Shown: in pieces, positions 35,001 through 42,638 of the stretch
How positions within the stretch are numbered: the first letter of the stretch is position 1
How the letters are laid out: every line of letters begins with the position of its first letter
Assembly (NCBI GenBank): GCA_963931615.1
Contig: OZ007032.1
Coordinates: 496,001 to 560,000, forward strand
DNA length: 64,000 bases
Source of the DNA: Coprenecus sp902388455
GTDB taxonomy: Bacteria; Bacteroidota; Bacteroidia; Bacteroidales; UBA932
Direction of reading: 5' to 3'
Made by a program: the position numbers and the translations under genes
The notes under the pieces: generated by a model
Told to the model about the DNA's origin: nothing
The model's database searches: none
The model's input: only the letters and a program-made list of their open reading frames with translations

Positions 35001-36267
35001 CGCCGCCCACAAATACGACAAGAAATGCTTCGACGGCATCTACTCGGTGGACGACAAGGTCATCTGGAATGTGCGCAGTGAGCTCCGCGCCAGGATGATA
35101 GAGGTGGTTAAGAAACGCATTTCCAACACCGATATCTCCAGTCACTACTCGCCTCACCAGATAGTAACCATCATGGACACCCTGCGAAGCGACGTGCTGA
35201 CCATCGGCTTCGCCCGCCGCTTCGCCACCTATAAGAGAGCTCATCTGCTCTTCAGGGATCTGGACCGTCTCAACGAGATAATCAACGATCCCGAGCATCC
35301 TGTACAGTTCATTTTTGCCGGAAAGGCTCATCCTGCCGATAAAGCAGGTCAGGACCTCATCAAGCGTATTGTGGACATCTCCAAGATGCCTCAGTTCATC
35401 GGTAAGATTGTTTTCGTTCCGAACTACGACATGAATCTGGCGAAGGCTCTCGTACAGGGTGTGGACGTGTGGATGAATACCCCGACCCGTCCTCTCGAGG
35501 CTTCCGGTACATCGGGAGAGAAGGCTGCCATGAACGGTGTGATGCACTTCTCCGTGCTTGACGGCTGGTGGATTGAAGGCTACAAGAAGGACGCCGGCTG
35601 GGCCCTGCCCATGGAGCGTACCTATGAGGACCAGAACTTCCAGGACGAGCTGGACGCCGCCACTATTTATAATATCATCGAGAACGAGATTGCTCCCGGC
35701 TTCTACGACGGAAGGGATAAGAATACAGGTGTTCCTTCACAGTGGATCAAGTATATCAAGAATACCATAGCACAGGTGGCATCCAACTTCACCACCAACA
35801 GGATGCTCAATGACTATCTCGATAAGTACTATATGCCGCTGTATCAGAGGACTCTTAAACTCAATGCCGATGGATGTGCCGTGGCCAAGGAGATAGCCTT
35901 CTGGAAGAAGAACATCCGCCACAGCTGGCAGCACATCGAGATTAAGGACTATGTCCGTCCGACCGATGCCAACGATCAGCCTATGCTCGGCAAGGAACGT
36001 ACTTTCGAAGTAGAGCTCTTCCTCGGTGACATCAATCCAAACGACATAGGAGTCGAGCTGGTATGGGCAGAGCAGGACCGCAAGGGCGTATACCATGTGC
36101 GCAAGTGCTTCACCTTCGACTACGAGTCGGGTTCCGATGGCACTGCCCGCTACGTATGCCATCTCGTTCCCACAGCGACAGGAGTATACTATCTGACGGC
36201 CAGAGTATTCGCCAAGAATGATCTCCTGCCTCACCGTCAGGACCTGGAACTCGTAAGATGGTTGTAG
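32026..36267 (+). CDS. Fusion of GT3 glycogen synthase and GT35 alpha-glucan phosphorylase
   Basis: A single 1413-residue reading frame. Residues 1 to about 545 match eukaryotic-type GT3 glycogen synthase: FEASWEVCNKVGGIHTVL (13-30), a GT-B fold and E438-x7-E446 in YYEPWGYTPLESL. From about 590 a GT35 phosphorylase of the short bacterial type follows: NLWWCWNQEAMDLF, AYFSMEYGL, YSGGLGILAGD, CNEGHAAF, and the PLP-binding lysine K1166 in TSGEKAAMNG. The reading frame between the parts is uninterrupted. One protein would therefore both build and break alpha-1,4 bonds. It overlaps ribF by 10 bp. Both sets of catalytic residues are intact, so both halves are likely active. Confidence 0.93.
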   Translation: MSTEKVVMPDYLFEASWEVCNKVGGIHTVLATKSLNLSEELGSNHIHIGPDVWVDTAQNPEFTEDPILFRTWRIAAAEEGLRLRVGRWNIPGKPIAILVDFSQFISRKNEIFTSLWEKFKLDSLSGQWDFIEAALFGYAAGKVIESFVQFNLQPHHRVVAQFHEWMTGAGILYLKSINAHIGTIFTTHATVVGRCLACNNVPLYETLNNCNADEKARYYNVMAKHSLERCAAVNADVFTTVSDITATECERLLGKKVDLITPNGFDNSILPPKDKKAEAVAEGRGILLDLASAMCGEDCSDAFIMGISGRYEYKNKGIDAYLDVLGRLANSSYNGRTVVAFIMVPAGHNGPDKDLTAKLSRDGANSSYQCLSTHVLNEPGSDIILNRMKALGLVNRPGSKVKVIYVPSYLNGDDGILNRKYYDLLMAMDLTVFPSYYEPWGYTPLESLAFGVPTVTTTLAGFGLWVRSHYNAAHPSITIVPRNDSNYDQVVDTVLKQVIEMTQLSPDAMELCRANAVEVSEIALWKHNIYYYKQAYSLALDRVVHAMGAYPEYKEDKVQNYHRIEVNRPSWSRIIVTRVMPERLRYLDIISKNLWWCWNQEAMDLFMSINPDLWKKCEKNPIALLDRLTLDDYRRLEADTDFLARLDAVTEIFKTYMEGKNDRPSPSIAYFSMEYGLDTSLKIYSGGLGILAGDYLKESSDMRVKMTGIGLLYRYGYFSQRLTAQGDQVADYEPQDFFKIPAMPVRDENGNWKMVSIVFPGRTVHAKIWRVDVGRTELYLLDTDFEDNLPEDRQITHHLYGGDWENRLKQELLLGIGGIRALRTLGIQCDIYHCNEGHAAFIGLERLREYVAAGYTYSEAVELVRCSSLFTTHTPVPAGHDAFSEDLLRTYMNHYPQRMKIDWETMMALGKINPLDHNEKFSMSNLACNLSQEVNGVSWMHGKVSQQILGGLWPGYLPEELHIGYVTNGVHYPTWTAPQWKEIHAKVFGADFAAHKYDKKCFDGIYSVDDKVIWNVRSELRARMIEVVKKRISNTDISSHYSPHQIVTIMDTLRSDVLTIGFARRFATYKRAHLLFRDLDRLNEIINDPEHPVQFIFAGKAHPADKAGQDLIKRIVDISKMPQFIGKIVFVPNYDMNLAKALVQGVDVWMNTPTRPLEASGTSGEKAAMNGVMHFSVLDGWWIEGYKKDAGWALPMERTYEDQNFQDELDAATIYNIIENEIAPGFYDGRDKNTGVPSQWIKYIKNTIAQVASNFTTNRMLNDYLDKYYMPLYQRTLKLNADGCAVAKEIAFWKKNIRHSWQHIEIKDYVRPTDANDQPMLGKERTFEVELFLGDINPNDIGVELVWAEQDRKGVYHVRKCFTFDYESGSDGTARYVCHLVPTATGVYYLTARVFAKNDLLPHRQDLELVRWL

Positions 36268-37145
36268 CCGCCACAGGTTTCTTCGACGGGGTGCACGCCG
36301 GACACCGGGCCGTACTTCAGGTGCTGAAGGATACGGCCCGGGCAGAAGGCGAGGAGAGCGCGGTAGTCACATTCTGGCCGCATCCGCGCAACGTACTCCA
36401 GCAGGACGCCTCCACCTTCCGCCTGCTCAATACCCTTGAAGAAAAGAAGGAGCTTATTCATGCTTTCGGCATCGACCGTTTCTACGTGATTCCCTTTACG
36501 CGGGATTTCAGCCAACTGAGTACTGTTGAATTCATGAAAGAGTATCTCGTGGACCATTTCCACGTAGATACTCTTGTCATTGGCTATGATCACCGTCTGG
36601 GCCGTTCTTCCACTGCCTCGAGGGAGGAACTCGCTGCATTGGCGGCTTCTGTCGGACTCAGGACCAGGATAGTCGAGGAAGTACACTGCGGAGACCGTAA
36701 GGTCAGCTCGACTCAGATACGCAATGCTCTTGCAGCCGGAGACGTCAGGACAGCCGCCGAGATGCTGGGATACCGCTATACCCTGCACGGGGTGGTAGTA
36801 TCCGGCAATATGCTTGGCCGTACTATGGGTTTCCCAACGGCCAACATGGCACTCTATGAACCTCTGAAAACAGTACCTGCCGATGGGGTATATGCCGTGG
36901 AGGTGGAAGTTCTTGGCCGGAATTATGGAGGTGTGTGCAATATAGGAACGCGCCCCACGGTAGGCGCCGGAAATGCACGTACTATCGAGACCCATATTTT
37001 GGGATTCAATGACAATATCTACGGCCTAGACATCCGTATCCGGTTTATCGACCGCCTGAGGGAGGAAAGGCGTTTCTCCTCGATGGAGGAACTCCGCATG
37101 CAGATAGAATGCGACAAGGATAAGGCTGCCGGTTATTTCAAGTAA
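36258..37145 (+). CDS. ribF: Bifunctional riboflavin kinase/FAD synthetase
   Basis: Makes FMN and FAD from riboflavin; 295 residues. The N-terminal adenylyltransferase domain has GFFDGVHAGHR (nucleotide-binding HxGH), SSTQIRNAL and YDHRLGR; the C-terminal flavokinase domain has GRTMGFPTANM and GVYAVEV..GGVCNIGTRPTV. The start at 36258 lies 10 bp inside the preceding fusion gene, and the first residues (MVVAATGFFDG) give the usual spacing to the first motif. It seems to be carried on the glycogen operon transcript. Confidence 0.94.
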   Translation: MVVAATGFFDGVHAGHRAVLQVLKDTARAEGEESAVVTFWPHPRNVLQQDASTFRLLNTLEEKKELIHAFGIDRFYVIPFTRDFSQLSTVEFMKEYLVDHFHVDTLVIGYDHRLGRSSTASREELAALAASVGLRTRIVEEVHCGDRKVSSTQIRNALAAGDVRTAAEMLGYRYTLHGVVVSGNMLGRTMGFPTANMALYEPLKTVPADGVYAVEVEVLGRNYGGVCNIGTRPTVGAGNARTIETHILGFNDNIYGLDIRIRFIDRLREERRFSSMEELRMQIECDKDKAAGYFK

Positions 37146-37155
37146 AATCCACGCA

Positions 37156-38865
37156 GTGGGCAGAGGTCAGGACAAATATAAACGGTACATTCTTCTGGCG
37201 GCAGTGCTTCTGCTGCCGCCGGCTGCCATCATCGCCATCCTGTTGGCTGCATCCTCATGCTCCGGCCGCAACGGACAAGTCGGTCCCGTCCTGACAGCGG
37301 CCGACTCTCTGATGATGTCCCGGCCTGAGGCCGCCCTTGACACCCTTCTGACGCTGGACAGCACCGTAGCCTCCTCGCTGCGCGGACGTGAGCGTGCCGA
37401 CTACACCCTCCTGATGACCGAAGCGCGGTACAAATGCTGGCTGCCCGTGGCGGAGGATACCGCCATAATCAAGGCAGCGGGCTACTACCGCCGCAAGGGG
37501 CCTGACAGCAGGCTCGCACGTGCACTGATGATGCAGGGGGCAGTACTCTCAGAGCGCGGGGACAGCGAAGGGGCGATGGCAGCCTACAAGGAGGCCGAAC
37601 CGATATTCGAGCGTGGCGGTGACCTTGAGCAACTCGGGCTGATCAATACAGAAATAGGCATGCTGTACCAGACAAACCTGGTCAATGATTCCGCTGCCGT
37701 AGCCAGATACCGGAAAGCTCTGTGCTGCTTTGAAGAAGCCGGATTGCCGGAGCGTGTCATGTATGCCCATGTCACCCTCGCAAGAATGCTGATGGTGGAT
37801 TCCTCCGAAAAGGCGCTGCCGCATCTGGAAAAGGCACTTTCCATGTCAGAACAATACGAAGACCGTCTCTGCGGCCTTTCCGCGTCTGACTTGCTATGCC
37901 ATTATTATAAGATGGAAAACGATGCAGACGGCATTATAAACACGGTCAGAGAAGTCCTCTCGGAATATGGAGACGCTCCCTGCGGTCCTGCCGAGGAGGG
38001 TCTCTATAAAAGTCTGCTGCACAAACTTGTCGAAGGGTATGTCAGTACGGGAGATGCCGATTCCGTAAGGTATGTCAGCGGACTTGTCTCCGTCACAGAT
38101 CGTACGGACAGCATAATGATGTTCTCAAGGTACGCGGACATAGCCAGGCTTGAAGGCGACATGGCAAAGTTTTGGGAAAACCGGGCCATGATAGAAAGAA
38201 CGGCACTCGGCATACTCAAGGATAACTACGACAAGCATCTTTTGGAGTCAGAGCTGAAAGCGGAGAATTACAGACTGGAGTCAGACTTGTTTAAGCGCCA
38301 AAGGAGCATAGTGTTTCTGATTCTGGTAGTCTTCCTTGGAGCGGCAGCAGTCATCACGGTTTTTTACCGTATACACAGAATGCTGAGAAGGCAAAAAGCC
38401 GAGATAGCCTCTCAAAGGGCCCTGGCCGACAATCTAAGCAGGCAGCTTTCGGCCCAGGCAGTCTCCAATGACGGTTTGAAAAGGTATTTCAGCCTTACCT
38501 ACAGTGCGATGCGGAAGATCATGGACGCCTATGACATTCACAAAAGCAACGACAGCAACCTTATGGAAAGATTTGCTGACATAGCAAAGGAGTTCATAAC
38601 AGACAGCAACTCGTACTCAAATGCCGAGACCGTACTCAATTCCATCTATCCCGGTTTTCTGGACAACCTGTTCGAAGAGTTCCCGGATCTTAGGGAAGAA
38701 GACAGGTATCTGATCATGCTGACTTGCCTGGGTTACCCCAGTGGGGCGGTATGCGCTATTCTTGATATCAGCGAGACAAATCTGAGCACCAGGAAGACCC
38801 GGCTGGCCCGTAAAATGGGAATCGGCAAGAGCCTGGCAAAGTATCTCAACGAAAAGCTGCAATAA
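37156..38865 (+). CDS. Membrane-bound TPR protein with C-terminal LuxR-like HTH
   Basis: A 569-residue presumed transmembrane regulator. No ATG lies near the N terminus; GTG at 37156 (MGRGQDKYKR) leads into a hydrophobic segment that ends in a possible lipobox, LLAASSCSG, at about residue 35. Then come several TPR-like repeats (about 40-360), an internal membrane helix (about 383-405, IVFLILVVFLGAAAVITVFY), a coiled coil and a helix-turn-helix with LTCLGYPSGAVCAILDISETNLSTRKTRL. The architecture fits a one-component sensor with periplasmic TPRs and a cytoplasmic DNA-binding end. It is paralogous to the gene starting at 63634 and precedes the small secreted protein genes it may control. Confidence 0.75.
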   Translation: MGRGQDKYKRYILLAAVLLLPPAAIIAILLAASSCSGRNGQVGPVLTAADSLMMSRPEAALDTLLTLDSTVASSLRGRERADYTLLMTEARYKCWLPVAEDTAIIKAAGYYRRKGPDSRLARALMMQGAVLSERGDSEGAMAAYKEAEPIFERGGDLEQLGLINTEIGMLYQTNLVNDSAAVARYRKALCCFEEAGLPERVMYAHVTLARMLMVDSSEKALPHLEKALSMSEQYEDRLCGLSASDLLCHYYKMENDADGIINTVREVLSEYGDAPCGPAEEGLYKSLLHKLVEGYVSTGDADSVRYVSGLVSVTDRTDSIMMFSRYADIARLEGDMAKFWENRAMIERTALGILKDNYDKHLLESELKAENYRLESDLFKRQRSIVFLILVVFLGAAAVITVFYRIHRMLRRQKAEIASQRALADNLSRQLSAQAVSNDGLKRYFSLTYSAMRKIMDAYDIHKSNDSNLMERFADIAKEFITDSNSYSNAETVLNSIYPGFLDNLFEEFPDLREEDRYLIMLTCLGYPSGAVCAILDISETNLSTRKTRLARKMGIGKSLAKYLNEKLQ

Positions 38866-38875
38866 ATTTTTTCAC

Positions 38876-38920
38876 AAACCCCCGTCAGACGGCTTTCCAA
38901 GGCGTCTTTATCGGGGGTGT
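38876..38920 (+). terminator. Inverted repeat after the TPR regulator, possible terminator
   Basis: Arms CCCCCG and CGGGGG enclose an inner AGACG / CGTCT stem. It is a stable hairpin 10 nt after the stop codon but has no U run, so termination is uncertain. Confidence 0.4.
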
Positions 38921-38953
38921 GACTCACACTTCCCGCAGCGGTCTCATGTTATG

Positions 38954-38968
38954 TGCTGATAATCAGCA
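38954..38968. promoter_or_regulatory. Palindrome TGCTGAT-A-ATCAGCA upstream of the DUF3244 promoter
   Basis: Perfect 7-bp arms around a single A, located 31 bp upstream of the -33 element of the DUF3244 gene. It is a candidate operator, perhaps for the adjacent HTH regulator. Confidence 0.4.
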
Positions 38969-38999
38969 TGTAATGCGATCCGGTGTGTGAATTTTTATT

Positions 39000-39031
39000 T
39001 TTGGTTGTTGCAGAGCAGTTTTATATTTTTG
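39000..39031 (+). promoter_or_regulatory. Promoter of the DUF3244 gene
   Basis: A full Bacteroidota promoter: TTTG at 39000-39003, a 20-bp gap, and TATTTTTG at 39024-39031. The start codon follows 22 nt later. This is one of the best matches in the window, and it separates the small-protein genes from the regulator transcript. Confidence 0.7.
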
Positions 39032-39053
39032 AGAGGCAAAAACCAATGACAAT

Positions 39054-39410
39054 ATGAAAAAATTATTGATTACAACTTTAACCCTGATGTCTGTTTTGCC
39101 GATCACTCTGCTCGGTGATGACGATATCGTCCGGGAAATTGACCTCAAATCAATCGACGTAAGGACCCGCAGCATCGTAGAAGTCCCCGAAGCGTCCATC
39201 AGCCATGAAGTCCTGAGGGTCAGCTTTTCCTCCTCAGGCATTTACAGCGTTACGGTGTCCGACAGCTTGGGCTCTCCAGTCTACATCTCGAGCTTGCCTG
39301 CCGACGGCATGGAGTACTCCTATGACCTCTCCGGTATCGGTGAGGGTACCTTTACCTTGACCCTTGAAGGCCCCTCAGGGGAATACGAGGGAGTTTTCTG
39401 TATACAATAA
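39054..39410 (+). CDS. DUF3244 family small exported protein (intact copy)
   Basis: A 118-residue protein with a signal peptide (MKKLLITTLTLMSVLPITLLG) and a small beta-sandwich resembling DUF3244: VSFSSSGIYSVTVSDSLGSPVYISSLP and FTLTLEGPSGEYEGVF. These domains look like Por-type or fibronectin-like beta sandwiches and are common as tiny secreted proteins in Bacteroidales; their function is unknown. From 39180 to 39398 it is 217/219 identical to the segment at 41597-41815. It has its own promoter. Confidence 0.85.
   Translation: MKKLLITTLTLMSVLPITLLGDDDIVREIDLKSIDVRTRSIVEVPEASISHEVLRVSFSSSGIYSVTVSDSLGSPVYISSLPADGMEYSYDLSGIGEGTFTLTLEGPSGEYEGVFCIQ
39180..39398 (+). repeat. Direct repeat copy 1 (219 bp, DUF3244 region)
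   Basis: Identical to 41597-41815 except at two positions (TTG/ATG in GACAGCTTGGGC and ATG/CTG in GGCATGGAG). Offset 2417 bp. It lies inside the intact DUF3244 gene. Confidence 0.95.
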
Positions 39411-39620
39411 ACAGATAAATTATGAAAAACTTCATTTCAAAGCCATTCACCAGGATATTGTGGACCTGGCACTTCATAAGGGCAGTAATAATGTGACGCA
39501 CAGTCAAGTGGCTGTCTATGCATGCGTTTAGGCATCATCGTATCAACTCCAGTCTGATATCGGATTCAAATTATGTGGAAGAGTGTCAGAATATTTTACA
39601 TCATTAAAAAACTCAGTATT

Positions 39621-39953
39621 ATGAAAAAGAATATTATAGCCATCACAATATCATCAATTTGTCTTTTAAGTGCAATCTCCGTGTGGGGGGCAGGAGCCAG
39701 GACAAATAGCTTTATTGACGCAAATGCGGCTGCATTGAGTGCGGTAGCATCAGATGATGAGGGTAGCATAGTGGATTGTTTCTCCCAATCTGAATATGAT
39801 CCAACGGATAAAGTAAAGCGTACTTATTACGATTGCGGAAAGTGTATAAGACGTTACGGCTCTGGTGTTGGTAACAGCCGTATATGTATTTACAAGGGGT
39901 TGGATGAGACGGTTACATCACCTGATCCAGGAATAATAGATCCGGCAGCATAG
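39621..39953 (+). CDS. NVEALA-like small exported peptide
   Basis: A 110-residue secreted protein. The start at 39621 (MKKNIIAITISSICLL) opens a signal peptide ending near SVWGAGA. After it comes FIDANAAALSAVA, which resembles the NVEAL(A) motif of a Bacteroidales family of short exported proteins, and then a small domain with four cysteines (DCFSQS, YYDCGKCIRR, ICIYK) and an acidic C terminus. The family match is weak. Such genes often stand beside propeller lipoproteins and TPR regulators, as is the case here. 210 bp without a gene precede it. Confidence 0.6.
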   Translation: MKKNIIAITISSICLLSAISVWGAGARTNSFIDANAAALSAVASDDEGSIVDCFSQSEYDPTDKVKRTYYDCGKCIRRYGSGVGNSRICIYKGLDETVTSPDPGIIDPAA

Positions 39954-39970
39954 TTAAGTCCGCATAGTGT

Positions 39971-41029
39971 ATGAAAAAACGAAATACAAACAGATGGATA
40001 CTGCCATGCATTGTCCTGTCGGTGTCTGTACTTGTGTCGGGGTGTTCGGACAAGGACTACATGGTCATAAAGTCCCTGTCCCCTTCCGTAGAGATATCGT
40101 GCGAGGAACAGCCATATGACCCTTTCAAGGTCAGGATAGGCTCTTATGAACGTGTTCCCGGCTATTGGCTGGTGCGTCTGGACCCGCGAGGAGACAGCAG
40201 CGGCGATGTCTTTGCGGTGTTTGATGATTCCGGTCGGGAGGTGTGCCGTGCCGGGAAGTTCGGCCGTGGTCCCGAAGAACTTCTCAGCCCGGCCGTCCTT
40301 CAGGTATTGCCATTGGAGGACGACGTGCTGACGTACAGGGTCCTGGATTTCTCATTGGGGCGTTACTATACCTACCGTACCGACCTCCAGTCTGGCGGGA
40401 CGGAGATCCGCCCCGAATTGGACCTGGGTACCGGCATGCGCGAGGTGAACTACCTTGGAGGCGGCCGTTACCTGTGCAATCCTGAGAACAACCGGTACTA
40501 TTTCTACGATGCAGAGAGCGGAACCAGGACGTATCTGGAGGGCTGGGACGCGGACTACAATGCGTCGGTGGAGAACAGTCCCATATATGTGCCGGACCTT
40601 CAGACTAATTCCCTGGTGAGCTGCGATTCCACGTTGGTGTACATCTACGGTCTGAGCCTCCCGGTCATATATGTGCACAGCCTGTCTGACGGACGCCTTC
40701 TGAAGCGAGTCTATATCGAGCACACGCCGGAAGAGGTGTCAGAGATGGAACAGGGTCTGGAGTATCATGGGACCTATGTGATGTATGACCTGGGAGACAA
40801 CCTTCTTCTGTGCTACTACGACTTCGAGTATGAGGAAGGGACCTACATTCCGGACATGTATTCCTACAGGATGGTTGTGATGGACAAGTCCTTCCGTCCT
40901 CAGGCGAGCTATGCGATCCCCTATGTGGACCGTTTTGTGCTGGATCCATGGACAGGCCGCGTCACAACTCTGAGTTTCGAGGAGGAGCTGTTCCGTATCT
41001 ATGATCTGTCAGAATGGATGCAGGGGTAA
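39971..41029 (+). CDS. Six-bladed beta-propeller lipoprotein (BF3164-like)
   Basis: A 352-residue lipoprotein with signal sequence and lipobox LVSGC (cysteine at about residue 25), predicted to sit on the outer side of a membrane. The rest is beta-rich with repeated aromatic/glycine strands (for example GDVFAVFDDSGREVCRAGKFGRGPEELLSP), the pattern of the TolB-like propeller family BF3164. The FGRGPEEL motif is frequent in this family. Biochemical function unknown. It begins 17 bp after the NVEALA-like gene and its end overlaps the next gene by 16 bp. Confidence 0.78.
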   Translation: MKKRNTNRWILPCIVLSVSVLVSGCSDKDYMVIKSLSPSVEISCEEQPYDPFKVRIGSYERVPGYWLVRLDPRGDSSGDVFAVFDDSGREVCRAGKFGRGPEELLSPAVLQVLPLEDDVLTYRVLDFSLGRYYTYRTDLQSGGTEIRPELDLGTGMREVNYLGGGRYLCNPENNRYYFYDAESGTRTYLEGWDADYNASVENSPIYVPDLQTNSLVSCDSTLVYIYGLSLPVIYVHSLSDGRLLKRVYIEHTPEEVSEMEQGLEYHGTYVMYDLGDNLLLCYYDFEYEEGTYIPDMYSYRMVVMDKSFRPQASYAIPYVDRFVLDPWTGRVTTLSFEEELFRIYDLSEWMQG

Positions 41030-41571
41030 AATATGGAATGCCAATCATTTTCATGTCCTTCATACTGGCATGCGGCTGTATTTCAACATCAACCAAAAAA
41101 GTGTTACGTGAGATGTATGGGGCACAGCTGGTATTGCCCTCTGACATGATAGTGGTGAAAGCCGGGAAGACATCCTTATACAAAGAACAGGATAGCCTTT
41201 CTCCATTACTGTTGGTATATTACGATTATGCTGAATGTGGCTCGTGCCGTATCAGTAAGTTGGAATATCTTGATACTCTTTATAGTCTGTCAGAGAGGTC
41301 CGGTCTGTACGAAATACTTGTCGTATTCTCTCCTTCATCGGAAGAAGTGCCGGAAATACTCTCGCAACTTACAGTACGCAACTACCATAACGCCGTATTG
41401 ATAGATGTGACCGGAAGTTTTGCGAAGTCAAACGAGTTTATACCGGAGGAGAGCGCATATCATTGTTTCCTGACAGATATAGAGAGGCATCCGGTTTTTG
41501 TAGGAGATCCTCTGGCATCGTCCGCCATGTGGAATTTATTTATAGGCAAGATTTCCGGAAAGTATCCATAG
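41014..41571 (+). CDS. Thioredoxin-like lipoprotein
   Basis: A 185-residue (or 177-residue, start 41038, MPIIFMSF) exported protein. A hydrophobic leader ends in a possible lipobox, ILACGC. The remaining part has a thioredoxin-like pattern, LLLVYYDYAECGSCRISKLEYLD, with a CGSC pair at the place of the redox motif, then LVVFSPSSEEV and a strand-rich end. Proteins of this kind are regularly found beside BF3164-like propellers in Bacteroidales. Redox activity is possible but unproven. Its first 16 bp overlap the propeller gene. Confidence 0.65.
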   Translation: MDAGVKYGMPIIFMSFILACGCISTSTKKVLREMYGAQLVLPSDMIVVKAGKTSLYKEQDSLSPLLLVYYDYAECGSCRISKLEYLDTLYSLSERSGLYEILVVFSPSSEEVPEILSQLTVRNYHNAVLIDVTGSFAKSNEFIPEESAYHCFLTDIERHPVFVGDPLASSAMWNLFIGKISGKYP

Positions 41572-41590
41572 TGGTTAATACATTGACAGT

Positions 41591-41824
41591 ATGATCGAAG
41601 TCCCCGAAGCGTCCATCAGCCATGAAGTCCTGAGGGTCAGCTTTTCCTCCTCAGGCATTTACAGCGTTACGGTGTCCGACAGCATGGGCTCTCCAGTCTA
41701 CATCTCGAGCTTGCCTGCCGACGGCCTGGAGTACTCCTATGACCTCTCCGGTATCGGTGAGGGTACCTTTACCTTGACCCTTGAAGGCCCCTCAGGGGAA
41801 TACGAGGGAGTTTTCAACATTTAA
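41591..41824 (+). pseudogene. Truncated duplicate of the DUF3244 gene, lacking signal peptide
   Basis: A 77-codon frame whose 219 bp at 41597-41815 match the gene at 39054 with two differences. Only the C-terminal two thirds are present: the signal peptide and the first 40 residues are missing, and the C-terminal residues change from FCIQ to FNI right after the repeat ends. It follows the thioredoxin-like gene by 19 bp. Without an export signal it is most likely a duplication remnant, though it keeps an open frame and an ATG. Confidence 0.75.
41597..41815 (+). repeat. Direct repeat copy 2 (219 bp, DUF3244 region)
   Basis: Second copy of 39180-39398, 217/219 identical. Both ends break off sharply: at the left after ATGATC, at the right just before the stop codon. 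Confidence 0.95.
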
Positions 41825-42139
41825 ACAATCAACTTCTTTTTTCGAACCCATTTCGGCCTGCTTGCGTCCGGATAGAACGAACCCGATTCTGTCTGCGTCT
41901 GATGGCCTTGTGGAAAATGCCGGTACCAGAACAGACCTATATTTGAGGAAATTTACGGATATGTTCAATATTTTTTATATCTTGCGACTGATTATCGGCA
42001 GGATTGGCTGGAGAAACGACCGTATGGGATTGCAGTGAACAGCGTGGAAAGCAATGCGGGCAGTATTTCGGTCCGGAGATGTGCCGGTTCTCGTGAAGTC
42101 ATTCAGTGAACAGATTGTCAATTGTAATAAATTTCCGGT
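41825..42139. other. 315-bp region without a supported gene
   Basis: Base composition falls off and open frames here are short and of no family. It contains stretches such as TTCAATATTTTTTATATC and no clear terminator. It may be debris from the duplication event next to it. Confidence 0.5.
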
Positions 42140-42550
42140 ATGGACTGGCTAAGTATCGTCATAGCAATATTGGTGTTCGTGGTCCCGGCGTTGCTGGAGC
42201 GCGACAAAAAGAAGAAACAGCGTGAGAGATGGAAGAAGACAGATCTTCCAGACCTTGAGGACGCTCAGGAATCTCTGGAAACCAGGGATGTGCAGAGGGA
42301 ATTCGCCCCTGTTGATGGCAGGGACCTGACTGAGGATCCTTACCGGATGGAGAATGTTGAGCCTGCCGTCCCAGTGTCCGCCGTTACTGGACCCGCCGTT
42401 ACTGGACCTGCTGTTACCGAGCCTGCCGTTACCAGGCCTGCGTCTGCCGTCTCTGAAGTCCGCCGGAAGCGCCGCTTAAATGCCCGGGACATGGTCATCT
42501 ATTCGGAGATAATGCGTCCGAAGTATTTGGAAAATCGGGAGATGAAGTAG
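42140..42550 (+). CDS. Small membrane-anchored protein with VTGPA repeats
   Basis: A 136-residue protein of unknown function. One N-terminal membrane helix (residues 3-18), a very basic stretch (RDKKKKQRERWKK), an acidic linker, four short tandem repeats of the type AVT(G/E/R)PA around residues 82-101 and a C-terminal basic part ending RDMVIYSEIMRPKYLE. The IYSEIMxPKY ending appears in other small Bacteroidales membrane proteins, from memory of the phylum; I cannot name a family. Located just upstream of the greA promoter. Confidence 0.65.
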   Translation: MDWLSIVIAILVFVVPALLERDKKKKQRERWKKTDLPDLEDAQESLETRDVQREFAPVDGRDLTEDPYRMENVEPAVPVSAVTGPAVTGPAVTEPAVTRPASAVSEVRRKRRLNARDMVIYSEIMRPKYLENREMK

Positions 42551-42560
42551 AAAATCAAAA

Positions 42561-42594
42561 TTTGTGGCTTTTATTTGAAAATTTTGTATCTTTG
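42561..42594 (+). promoter_or_regulatory. greA: greA promoter
   Basis: TTTG at 42561-42564 and TATCTTTG at 42587-42594 with a 22-bp gap. The transcript would begin near 42600, upstream of the hairpin with U tract at 42607-42638. Confidence 0.6.
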
Positions 42595-42606
42595 CATCAA
42601 GAAAGG

Positions 42607-42638
42607 GTCCCGTACTGACAGCGCGGGATTCTTTTTTT
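42607..42638 (+). terminator. greA: Attenuator-like hairpin in the greA leader
   Basis: GTCCCG / CGGGA stem followed by TTCTTTTTTT, lying between the promoter and the greA start at 42670. It has the form of an intrinsic terminator inside the 5' leader, giving a predicted short transcript of about 40 nt. Confidence 0.5.

Noticed and set aside
32026..36267. Two separate genes joined by an assembly or sequencing error
   Set aside because: The frame is continuous through the linker with good codon use and no start signal in front of the phosphorylase part; fusion is the simpler reading, though a read-level check would settle it.
39422..39496. 24-codon frame MKNFISKPF... between the DUF3244 and NVEALA-like genes
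   Set aside because: Short, without promoter, motif or visible conservation; could be a peptide but cannot be supported.
41781..42038. 85-codon frame overlapping the end of the DUF3244 remnant
   Set aside because: Out of frame with the repeat and no protein features after it.
42360..42450. Tandem GTTACTGGACC-type DNA repeats as a mobile or phase-variable tract
   Set aside because: They are four short degenerate in-frame units within the gene at 42140; unit length is a multiple of three and gives no frame switching.
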